Of a stretch of 64,000 bases of DNA, positions 7,730-15,135 are shown one piece after another. Position numbers and translations under genes: made by a program. Below the pieces are notes generated by a model, which was not told the origin of the DNA, searched no databases, and saw only the letters and a program-made list of their open reading frames with translations. The stretch is taken from positions 1 to 64,000 of the forward strand of contig CALRKY020000005.1 in NCBI GenBank assembly GCA_943368345.1, in the 5' to 3' direction. Source of the DNA: JADCGM01 sp943368345. Lineage in GTDB: Bacteria; Pseudomonadota; Alphaproteobacteria; Sphingomonadales; Sphingomonadaceae. Each line of letters opens with the position of its first letter. The stretch's first letter is position 1.

Positions 7730-8371
7730 ATGACAACCCCAATCCTCTACATCGCCCGCCATGCCGAAACGGTGTTCAATGCCGGGGCCCGGATGCAGGG
7801 CATCAAGGCCCACACCCCGCTGACCCGGGCAGGCTCCGCGCAGGCCGAGGCGATGGGAGTGGCACTGGCGGCGCATCTGGGGCCGCGTCCAGACCTTGAT
7901 ATCTGGGCGTCGCCCGCCGGGCGGACCCTGCAAACCGCCGCGATTGTCGCGGAACATCTCGGTCATGACTATTTCGATATCCAAACCGACGACGCGCTCA
8001 TCGAAATCGGCGTCGGTGCTTGGGAAGGGCGGCGCTATGCCGACATCGTCGCCGAGCAGGGGCCCATCGTCGATACCGAACGCGGCCTGTTCAGTGTCCG
8101 CGCGCCCGGCGGCGAATGGTATCCGGAAATTGCCGACCGCCTGACCGCATGGCTGGCCCGCCTTGAGCCCACCCGCCCCGCCATTGTCATCACCCACGGC
8201 ATGACCGCCCGCGTCCTGCGCGGTCACCTCGTCGGCGGCACCCCCTTCGAACCTGGCTGCGTCCCGCTGGCCGAAGGTGCACCGCAAGGAACGGTATTCC
8301 GGGTTGAGGGGGGTCAAGAGGCGGCGATTCATGTCGGGTCAGGCGCTGACAAGGTGCAGAAGGGGTTTTAG
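7730..8371 (+). CDS. histidine phosphatase family protein
   Basis: A 213 aa member of the phosphoglycerate mutase-like superfamily. The catalytic RHAE motif is at LYIARHAETVFNAGARMQG near the N-terminus, the second conserved Arg in WASPAGRTLQTAAI, and the second catalytic His in IVITHGMTARVLRGHL. GVGAWEGRRYADI fits the usual acidic region. The substrate (sugar phosphate, nucleotide or other phosphoester) cannot be told. It is cytoplasmic with no signal peptide and divergent from scoA. Confidence 0.88.
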   Translation: MTTPILYIARHAETVFNAGARMQGIKAHTPLTRAGSAQAEAMGVALAAHLGPRPDLDIWASPAGRTLQTAAIVAEHLGHDYFDIQTDDALIEIGVGAWEGRRYADIVAEQGPIVDTERGLFSVRAPGGEWYPEIADRLTAWLARLEPTRPAIVITHGMTARVLRGHLVGGTPFEPGCVPLAEGAPQGTVFRVEGGQEAAIHVGSGADKVQKGF

Positions 8372-8445
8372 CTATTACTCAACCGACGGCCGCCCCGTCT
8401 GGTGCAAAGCTGGCTTTTCCTGCAAAATCGCCTACACGACCCCCA

Positions 8446-9639
8446 ATGCAAATTCCCGGACATATTGACCCTGTTCCCGTGCCGCGTGGGCCTGTGCCGC
8501 TGCGGGCTGATGGGCGCATCGATATCATCGGCTTGTCGAAGCCCGAGCTGGCGGCGGCGCTGGTGGCGGCGGGTATTCCGGAGAAACAGGCCAGAATGCG
8601 GGCCAAGCAGGTCTGGCATTGGGTTTACCATCGGGGCGCGACCTCGTTTGAGGTAATGACCGATATTGCCAAGGATGTGCGACCGGCGCTTGATGTTGCG
8701 CTGGTCATCGGGCGGCCCGAAATTGTCGAGGCGCAGGTGTCAACGGATGGCACGCGCAAATGGCTGCTGCGCTCCCCTGATGCGCAGGATTATGAGATGG
8801 TGTTCATCCCCGATGCCGACCGGGGGACGCTCTGTGTGTCCAGCCAGGTCGGCTGCACCCTCAACTGCCGCTTTTGCTATACCGGCACGATGAAGCTGGT
8901 CCGCAACCTGACGGCGGGGGAAATCGTCGGGCAGGTGATGCTGGCGCGCGACTCACTCGGTGAATGGCCGTCGCAGCCGGAAGGGCGAATGCTGACCAAC
9001 ATCGTGATGATGGGGATGGGCGAACCGCTCTATAATTTTGACAATCTGAAGGCAGGTCTGGCGATTGTTATGGACGGCGATGGTCTGGCGCTATCGAAGC
9101 GGCGGATCACGCTGTCGACGTCGGGCGTGGTGCCGATGATGGCGCGGGCGGGAAAGGAGATCGGCGTTAATCTGGCGGTGTCACTCCATGCAGTGACCAA
9201 GGAGGTCCGTGACGAGATTGTGCCGATCAACCGCAAATATGGCATTGAGGAGCTGTTGCAGGCCTGTGCCGATTATCCCGGGGCCAACAATGCCCGGCGC
9301 ATCACCTTCGAATATGTGATGTTGAAGGACAAGAATGACAGCGACGCGGATGCCCGCGAGTTGGTCCGGCTGATCCGGCATTATCAGCTGCCGGCCAAGG
9401 TTAACCTCATACCCTTCAACCCCTGGCCGGGGGCGAATTATGACTGTTCAGACCCCGACCGGATTGCCCGCTTTTCGGAGATTATCTTTCGGGCCGGGAT
9501 TTCCGCCCCGGTGCGGACGCCAAGGGGCCGCGATATCATGGCGGCCTGTGGCCAGCTGAAATCGGCGTCGGAGCGACTGAGCCGCGCCGAGCTTGACCGG
9601 ATTGCTGATGAAAAGAGCGCAGCGCTCGAAACCGCCTGA
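8446..9639 (+). CDS. rlmN: 23S rRNA (adenine2503-C2)-methyltransferase
   Basis: Radical SAM enzyme that methylates C2 of A2503 in 23S rRNA (and A37 of some tRNAs). The 397 aa protein holds the 4Fe-4S CxxxCxxC motif in VGCTLNCRFCYTGTMKLVRN. It also has MMGMGEPLYNFDN, the SAM region ITLSTSGVVPMMARAGKE, and the C-terminal Cys of MAACGQLKSASE that takes part in the methyl-transfer cycle. Its length is normal. The start ATG gives MQIPGHIDPV; a longer upstream start is not supported. Confidence 0.95.
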   Translation: MQIPGHIDPVPVPRGPVPLRADGRIDIIGLSKPELAAALVAAGIPEKQARMRAKQVWHWVYHRGATSFEVMTDIAKDVRPALDVALVIGRPEIVEAQVSTDGTRKWLLRSPDAQDYEMVFIPDADRGTLCVSSQVGCTLNCRFCYTGTMKLVRNLTAGEIVGQVMLARDSLGEWPSQPEGRMLTNIVMMGMGEPLYNFDNLKAGLAIVMDGDGLALSKRRITLSTSGVVPMMARAGKEIGVNLAVSLHAVTKEVRDEIVPINRKYGIEELLQACADYPGANNARRITFEYVMLKDKNDSDADARELVRLIRHYQLPAKVNLIPFNPWPGANYDCSDPDRIARFSEIIFRAGISAPVRTPRGRDIMAACGQLKSASERLSRAELDRIADEKSAALETA

Positions 9640-9728
9640 GTCCGGCGAGCCGTAACATCGGCGCGTTATCCAGCGAAGGTTCATCGGGCGGAGCTTAGGC
9701 TCGGGCACGGAACGGATATGGGACAATT

Positions 9729-10964
9729 ATGTGGCTTTTTGACAGGTTCATGTCGGCAATCGTCAAGGACGGTGAACTGACGGCCATCGACTTTGACGGG
9801 CAGACCAAAATCTATGGCGCACCGTCGACCCGGTTTCGCCCGGTGACGGTGCGCTTCACCGAAAAAGGCGCGGCTGACCGGCTGGCCCGCAGCCCGCGTC
9901 TCGGGGCCGGAGAGGCCTATATGGATGGTCGCATGGTGGTCGACGGCGATGACATTCTCGGCCTGCTCGATCTGGTGTTGGGCAATGCGACCTGGGAGCG
10001 CGGCGGCATCGCGCGCGGCAGCCTTGAAAAGGGTGGCCGCAAGCTGATGACCAAGCTGGACCAGTGGAATTCGTCGCGCCGGTCAAAGCAGAATGTCGCG
10101 CACCACTATGACCTGTCCGACCGGCTCTACGACCTGTTTCTCGACGCCGACCGCCAATATAGCTGCGCCTATTTCACCAACCCGACTAACAGTCTCGAAC
10201 AGGCGCAGGCCGACAAAAAGGCGCATATCGCTGCCAAACTGCACCTTAGGCCGGGGCAGCGGGTGCTTGACATCGGCTGCGGCTGGGGCGGCATGGCACT
10301 GTATCTCAACCGGGTCGCCGATGTGGACGTACTCGGCGTGACCCTGTCGGAGGAGCAGTTGAAGGTCGCCCGCCAGCGTGCCGCCGATGCTGGGGTCGGC
10401 GACCGGGTAAAATTTGAACTGATCGACTACCGCGACCTGACCGGGCAGTTCGACCGCATCGTTTCGGTTGGCATGTTCGAACATGTCGGGGTGCCGCAGT
10501 ATGAAACGTTCTTCCGCAAAACCCGCGACCTGCTGACCCCCGACGGCGTCATGCTGCTGCACACCATCGGGCGGTTCGGCGGTCCCGGCATCACCGACGC
10601 TTGGACCGCCAAATATATTTTCCCCGGCGGTTACAACCCGTCACTCAGCCAGATTGTCGGGGCGAGCGAGACGGCGAAGATGATCGTGTCGGACGTCGAG
10701 ACGCTCAGGCTGCACTACGCTTATACGCTCGATCATTGGTACGTCCGCACCGTCGCCGCCTCCGACGAAATCGTCCGCATGTATGACGAACGCTTCCTGC
10801 GCATGTGGAAATTCTACCTCGCTGGCGCCGCCTGCGGCTTCCGATACGGGGGTCTGTGCAACTACCAGGTCCAATATGTCCGCGACCGGACCGCGCTGCC
10901 GATCACCCGGGATTATATGGCGAAGATGGAGGGAGTGTTAGGCGGATACGGCAGTCTCGCCTAG
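9729..10964 (+). CDS. cfa: cyclopropane-fatty-acyl-phospholipid synthase family protein
   Basis: SAM-dependent enzyme that methylenates unsaturated acyl chains in membrane phospholipids. The 411 aa protein has an N-terminal domain and the methyltransferase core with VLDIGCGWGGMALYL (SAM site), GVTLSEEQLKVARQRA, and DRIVSVGMFEHVGVPQYETF. The hallmark approach QNVAHHYDLSDRLYDLFLD precedes it. RQYSCAYF fits the substrate pocket of the family. It is a single gene with an 89-base gap after rlmN. It could be another member of the Cfa family, such as a fatty acid methyltransferase, but Cfa is most likely. Confidence 0.9.
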   Translation: MWLFDRFMSAIVKDGELTAIDFDGQTKIYGAPSTRFRPVTVRFTEKGAADRLARSPRLGAGEAYMDGRMVVDGDDILGLLDLVLGNATWERGGIARGSLEKGGRKLMTKLDQWNSSRRSKQNVAHHYDLSDRLYDLFLDADRQYSCAYFTNPTNSLEQAQADKKAHIAAKLHLRPGQRVLDIGCGWGGMALYLNRVADVDVLGVTLSEEQLKVARQRAADAGVGDRVKFELIDYRDLTGQFDRIVSVGMFEHVGVPQYETFFRKTRDLLTPDGVMLLHTIGRFGGPGITDAWTAKYIFPGGYNPSLSQIVGASETAKMIVSDVETLRLHYAYTLDHWYVRTVAASDEIVRMYDERFLRMWKFYLAGAACGFRYGGLCNYQVQYVRDRTALPITRDYMAKMEGVLGGYGSLA

Positions 10965-11069
10965 CCCACCTGCCTGCGATAGGGAGGGGTGTTGGCTGTA
11001 CACTATTGCGCATTGCGATCTGAAAACTGACGATTGCGAGCCTTGGCCGAAGATCGCCGGACCGCTGCA

Positions 11070-11588
11070 TTATATTTGATTGCACGCCGTTTGCGATATG
11101 GTTCTAGCGCTATCAGAACGCATCTCTTGCAGCCTCTCCAACATAGCGGCGTTCGACAATGAAGCGGATTGCCGTCCGCCCCGAGCAAACGTCGCGTTCC
11201 ACACGGCATTAAGCTCGTCCGCCTCCGCATCAGTGCATACAAACGCTTCGCTTGTCAGGCCGCTGACGATTATCGCGTTGGTCATACATGCATCTCCACC
11301 GAGCTCGGGGAAGCATGTGATTTCATAGCTGAGAGGCAAACTCGCTGTTCCGAATGCCTCCTTGGAAAAGCACGCGGTCGATCTTGCCAATTCACGGTCA
11401 ATAGCACCGGCGTCACGGCCCGCCATCTTGCACTTGCATGCTTTGGTAGTGAGCGCGCGGAGCCTTTCTATGCCCGGCGTCGAATGGAGCGTCGGTGCTA
11501 CTCGTGCAGCGTCCTCGCTCTGACAAGACACAAGAACGGTCAGGGAGACTGTCCCCGCTTGCTTGATGCGCTCCCAACATGTCACCAT
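11070..11588 (-). CDS. cysteine-rich hypothetical lipoprotein
   Basis: A 172 aa protein if started at ATG 11588; a longer in-frame ATG exists at 11681. The N-terminus ERIKQAGTVSLTVLVSCQSE has a positively charged start, a short hydrophobic stretch and a lipobox LVSC, suggesting a lipoprotein. The mature part has cysteines in ACKCKMAG, STACF, EITCF, GDACM, AFVCTD and QTACNQ, probably forming disulfides in the periplasm. The layout resembles uncharacterised sphingomonad proteins from memory, but I know no function. Base composition here is visibly less GC-rich than the neighbours, consistent with recent acquisition. Confidence 0.55.
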   Translation of the reverse strand: MVTCWERIKQAGTVSLTVLVSCQSEDAARVAPTLHSTPGIERLRALTTKACKCKMAGRDAGAIDRELARSTACFSKEAFGTASLPLSYEITCFPELGGDACMTNAIIVSGLTSEAFVCTDAEADELNAVWNATFARGGRQSASLSNAAMLERLQEMRSDSARTISQTACNQI

Positions 11589-11684
11589 TCGTTGTATTAT
11601 ATCCAGACATACACCCCACCGGCAATGCGGGCAGCCGACTTGGGGCGACGTGAGAATCGCCATCGATGCCGGTCTCGGCAATCG

Positions 11685-12095
11685 TTAGTTGGGAAAACGT
11701 TTGGCCAGCGTTGCCATGGAACCGACGATGACCTTCTCCAGCACACCCAAGTCGATATCGGTGAGTTTCGCAACGTCGATACAGCCTTTGCCGAGCTTCA
11801 CCTTACCGAGAGCGGACAGCAGCTTCGGTTCCACCGCTTCGACGCTGTAAATGTAGACCACCATTTTGGCTTTGCGCGGGCTGAAGCCAACGCGGAACCA
11901 TTCTCCGCTGCGGCCGCTGTCATAGGTATAGTGGTATTTGCCGAAACCGATGATTGATGAGCCCCACATCACCGGCGCCTCCCCGGTCACGCCGGTCATG
12001 AACTCACACAGCGCGAGGCCGTCGGCGCGGCGGTTGGGTGGTTCGACGGCGGCCAGAAAGTCGGCGACGCTTACCGATTCCGGTTTGGTCTTCAT
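11685..12095 (-). CDS. DUF1801 domain protein
   Basis: A 136 aa cytoplasmic protein matching the DUF1801 (YdhG-like) pattern: SVADFLAAVEPPNRRADGLA at the front, then MWGSSIIGFGKYHYTY, then WFRVGFSPRKAKMVVYIY. The start at ATG 12095 (MKTKPESVSV) is preferred over an ATG seven codons upstream, because it avoids overlap with the upstream gene and matches the family. The function is not established; the fold is iron-chaperone/frataxin-like in some members. Confidence 0.85.
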   Translation of the reverse strand: MKTKPESVSVADFLAAVEPPNRRADGLALCEFMTGVTGEAPVMWGSSIIGFGKYHYTYDSGRSGEWFRVGFSPRKAKMVVYIYSVEAVEPKLLSALGKVKLGKGCIDVAKLTDIDLGVLEKVIVGSMATLAKRFPN

Positions 12096-12103
12096 TCGAA
12101 TGA

Positions 12104-12412
12104 CTATCGCCGCCAACGGATGGTCTGGGTGCCCTCTTTCGGTTCAGTGTCCGGTTTAAAGCAGAATTTTGCTTCGATCAGCTGGCAGGTACCTTGGTCC
12201 AGCCGACGGTAGCCGCTGCTTTTGATGACTGAACAGCTTCCGGCGGCAACGGTCCCATCCGGGTTGATGCGGTATGAAATCGATACAGTCCCTTCCTCGC
12301 CGCGGTTGCGGGATTCGCGCGGATAGTCGGCGGAAGAGATTGTGTGTATCGCGCAGGCAGAAACACTTCCCGAAAAGGTGAAAACAGCAGCGGCGAGCAG
12401 GCGTCCAAGCAT
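12104..12412 (-). CDS. small secreted TonB C-terminal-domain protein
   Basis: A 102 aa protein with an N-terminal signal (MLGRLLAAAVFTFSGSVSAC; VSAC could be a lipobox or a signal peptidase I site). The rest is one TonB_C-type domain: YPRESRNRGEEGTVSISYRI, then SCSVIKSSGYRRLDQGTC, ending near FCFKPDTEPKEGTQTI. It lacks the membrane anchor and proline-rich arm of a true TonB, so it cannot transmit energy by itself. Such isolated domains are common in sphingomonads and of unknown role. Divergent from argG. Confidence 0.75.
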   Translation of the reverse strand: MLGRLLAAAVFTFSGSVSACAIHTISSADYPRESRNRGEEGTVSISYRINPDGTVAAGSCSVIKSSGYRRLDQGTCQLIEAKFCFKPDTEPKEGTQTIRWRR

Positions 12413-12455
12413 GTCCGCACTCTAGTCGTTAAGGTCATCATTTCCAAGCCGCCCG

Positions 12456-12493
12456 TTGCGAACCTTAGCCTCCGGCCCTAGAGGCTCGCGCAA
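12456..12493. promoter_or_regulatory. stem-loop in the argG upstream region
   Basis: AGCCTC (12467-12472) and GAGGCT (12481-12486) form an inner stem, and TTGCG (12456-12460) with CGCAA (12489-12493) an outer one. It lies 30 bases before argG ATG and between divergent genes. It could be an operator, a leader hairpin or a simple palindrome. Confidence 0.35.
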
Positions 12494-12523
12494 CGAAATG
12501 ATCGCAGTCGGGACGAACAGACG

Positions 12524-13738
12524 ATGTCGTATGATGTGAAGAAAGTGGTGCTGGCCTTTTCGGGCGGGCTCGACACCTCGGTCATTTTGAAATGGCTGCA
12601 GCAGACCTACAATTGCGAAGTGGTGACCTTCACTGCCGATCTCGGACAAGGTGAGGAGCTGGAGCCGGCCCGCAAAAAGGCTGAACTGCTCGGGGTGAAG
12701 CAGATTTTCATCGAGGATCTGCGCGAGGAGTTCGTCCGCGATTATGTCTTCCCGATGATGCGCGCCAATGCGCTGTACGAGGGGCAATATCTGCTCGGCA
12801 CCTCGATTGCCCGGCCGCTGATCGCCAAGAAGCAGATCGAGATCGCCAAACGCGTCGGGGCCGATGCGGTCAGCCACGGCGCGACCGGCAAGGGCAATGA
12901 TCAGGTGCGCTTCGAGCTTGGCTATTATGCGCTGGCACCCGACATCAAGATCATTGCACCGTGGCGCGAATGGGACCTGACCAGCCGCGAAGCGCTGATC
13001 CAGTTTGCCGAACAGCATCAAATCCAGATTCCGCGCGACAAACGCGGCGAGTCGCCGTTCTCGACCGACGCGAACATGTTGCACACCTCTTCGGAGGGGA
13101 AAGTGCTCGAGGACCCTTGGGACGAGGTGCCCGACTATGTCTATTCGCGCACCGTCAATCCCGAGGATGCGCCGGACAAACCGCAATATGTCACCATGGA
13201 CTTTGAGCGCGGCGATCCGGTGGCCATCGACGGCGAACCCATGTCGCCCGCCACCCTGCTGATGGCGTTGAACGAACTGGGCCGCGCCCACGGCATCGGT
13301 CGGCTCGATCTGGTTGAGAACCGCTTCGTCGGCATGAAATCGCGCGGCATGTATGAAACCCCGGGCGGCACCATCTTGCATGCGGCGCACCGGGGCATCG
13401 AGCAGATCACGCTTGATCGGGGCGCTGCTCACCTGAAGGACGAACTCGCCCCGCGCTATGCCGAGCTGATCTATAACGGCCTGTGGTTCACGCCGGAGCG
13501 GGAGATGTTGCAGGCGGCGATCGACCACAGCCAGATGCATGTGATGGGCACCGTTCGGTTAAAGCTGTACAAGGGCAGTGTGTCGGTCGTCGGACGCAAG
13601 TCCCCGATGAGCCTCTATTCCCCCAAGATCGTGACATTTGAGGACGACGCCGGGGCCTATGACCAGCGCGATGCCGAAGGGTTTATCAAGCTGAACGCGC
13701 TCCGGCTGCGGCTGCTCGGCCGGAGGGATGGGCGGTGA
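12524..13738 (+). CDS. argG: argininosuccinate synthase
   Basis: Joins citrulline and aspartate with ATP to make argininosuccinate, the penultimate step of arginine synthesis. The 404 aa protein has the N-type ATP pyrophosphatase PP-loop VVLAFSGGLDTSVILKWL, the stretch AVSHGATGKGNDQVRFELGY, and IIAPWREWDLTSREALIQFA. The C-terminal part (LVENRFVGMKSRGMYETPGG) is typical. Length is standard. Its stop overlaps the start of the next gene (GTGA). Confidence 0.97.
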   Translation: MSYDVKKVVLAFSGGLDTSVILKWLQQTYNCEVVTFTADLGQGEELEPARKKAELLGVKQIFIEDLREEFVRDYVFPMMRANALYEGQYLLGTSIARPLIAKKQIEIAKRVGADAVSHGATGKGNDQVRFELGYYALAPDIKIIAPWREWDLTSREALIQFAEQHQIQIPRDKRGESPFSTDANMLHTSSEGKVLEDPWDEVPDYVYSRTVNPEDAPDKPQYVTMDFERGDPVAIDGEPMSPATLLMALNELGRAHGIGRLDLVENRFVGMKSRGMYETPGGTILHAAHRGIEQITLDRGAAHLKDELAPRYAELIYNGLWFTPEREMLQAAIDHSQMHVMGTVRLKLYKGSVSVVGRKSPMSLYSPKIVTFEDDAGAYDQRDAEGFIKLNALRLRLLGRRDGR

Positions 13739-14169
13739 AGGACGCCAAAGTCGCCGACTTTCTGGCGAGCTTTGCCCGCGCCTGGAATGCCTTCGATGTC
13801 GACGCGATGGTGGCGCATTTCGCCCTGCCGCAGATCATAGCCTCGGAAGGGCAAACAAGTTTCCTCGAAACCGAGGAGGAAGTCCGGGCCAATATCGACC
13901 AGTTGATCGACCTGTATGACACCCATGATGTGGCAGGCGCGGTGATGGTCGATTTCACCATAGACCCACTTCCTGATGCAGCCGCGCGAGCCCGGGTACA
14001 TTGGAACTTGACCAGCGACACCGGCGCCGTGCTGCTGGATTTCCACACCGACTATACCATTGTCGCCGACGATGACGGCATCCTCGCCATCGTCGCCATC
14101 GAAGCTGACGACGAAGTCGCCGCCTGGAAAGCAGCAGGCTGGCAGTTCGGCAGGGGATCGCCTTCTTAA
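13735..14169 (+). CDS. NTF2/SnoaL-like protein
   Basis: A 144 aa protein with the NTF2-like pattern: DFLASFARAWNAFDVDAMVA, then HFALPQIIASEG, ending in antiparallel strands around VLLDFHTDYTIVADDDGILA. Such proteins form a cone-shaped pocket and may be enzymes or binding proteins; nothing here assigns a substrate. The GTG start overlaps the argG TGA, so it is translationally coupled to argG. Its TAA overlaps the stop of the convergent RodZ-like gene. Confidence 0.75.
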   Translation: MKDAKVADFLASFARAWNAFDVDAMVAHFALPQIIASEGQTSFLETEEEVRANIDQLIDLYDTHDVAGAVMVDFTIDPLPDAAARARVHWNLTSDTGAVLLDFHTDYTIVADDDGILAIVAIEADDEVAAWKAAGWQFGRGSPS

Positions 14170-15032
14170 GGCTGGACCGCCACTCGGGAGAGGAGGTCGG
14201 TGGGGGTTAGGCTGACGTCCTTGATTGTTTGTTTCGCCGCGCCGATGGCGGCGACGGGTTTGCCGTCGACGGTCAGCCGGAGGGCACCGGCGTTGCCGGT
14301 CCAGAGTTTCAGGTCGGCGGGTTCGGCAGGGACGGCATAGCTTTCGCCCGCCTGCAAGATGCCCATCTTCACGGTCCCATTGGCATCATAGACTTTGAAC
14401 CAGGCATCTTCGGTCGCCGAGATGATGACCTGGCCATCGGCGGGGGCGACGACTGTTTCGCCGGTCTGGGCGGCGATGGCGGCGGGGTCGATCGTGGTCG
14501 GGTCTGCCGGGGTATCGACTGGCGGTGGCGGGGGGATTTCCACGGCGGTGACCGGCTCCGGAGCGGGCGCAGGTTCGACCGTTGCCACGGGCGTTTGCGA
14601 AAGTGGCCGGGTGATCAGTCCGGCCCCATAGGCCCAGACCAGCGCCATCACCGCGACGATGGCCAAGATCGCCAGCACGATGATGCGGGTTGAGGGGCGG
14701 CGGGAATCGTCGAGGGGTTCAAGCGGGGCGAGAACCACGGGCACATGTTCACCCTTGGAGGTTTCCTTCCGGAACTGCGCCGCCAGCGCATTCGGCGACA
14801 GCCCGACATGGCGCGCAAAGGTTTTGACGAAGCCGACGGCATAGGGAAGTGCGGGCAGACTGTCGTGGGCGTCATTCTCGATGGCGGTCAGGTGGCGGAT
14901 GGGGACCCGGGTCTCCCGAGCCATGTCGTTCAGGTCTATGCCTTTTTCGGTGCGCGCACGGCGCAACATTTCCCCGACCGTTGGTTGCGGCACATCGAAC
15001 ACGTCGCCTAGCGGCGCCTGATACTCGTCCAC
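14166..15032 (-). CDS. RodZ-like helix-turn-helix membrane protein
   Basis: A 288 aa protein. Residues about 16-80 form a Cro/CI-type helix-turn-helix (TVGEMLRRARTEKGIDLNDM, then RHLTAIENDAH), followed by a charged linker. A single transmembrane helix follows (RIIVLAILAIVAVMALVWAY), then a Pro-rich region (PPPPPVDTPADPTT) and a periplasmic DUF4115 domain (ISATEDAWFKVYDANGTVKM). This is the domain order of RodZ, which links MreB to the elongation machinery. Divergence from E. coli RodZ leaves the shape role inferred. It follows ptsP by about 100 bases on the same strand. Confidence 0.82.
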   Translation of the reverse strand: MDEYQAPLGDVFDVPQPTVGEMLRRARTEKGIDLNDMARETRVPIRHLTAIENDAHDSLPALPYAVGFVKTFARHVGLSPNALAAQFRKETSKGEHVPVVLAPLEPLDDSRRPSTRIIVLAILAIVAVMALVWAYGAGLITRPLSQTPVATVEPAPAPEPVTAVEIPPPPPVDTPADPTTIDPAAIAAQTGETVVAPADGQVIISATEDAWFKVYDANGTVKMGILQAGESYAVPAEPADLKLWTGNAGALRLTVDGKPVAAIGAAKQTIKDVSLTPTDLLSRVAVQP

Positions 15033-15135
15033 CCTGTCTGTCCCGTCCCTGCGCTTGCGACCCGCCGATTGCGCCCCTGTTGCCTAGGTCGCGCGACTCG
15101 GGCGCGCTGTCAACGGCAGACACTGGGCCGTAAGG

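Noticed and set aside
12422..13540. Long minus-strand frame opposite argG (372 codons)
   Set aside because: It is antisense to a clear argG; its sequence has no domain and reflects codon bias in GC-rich DNA.
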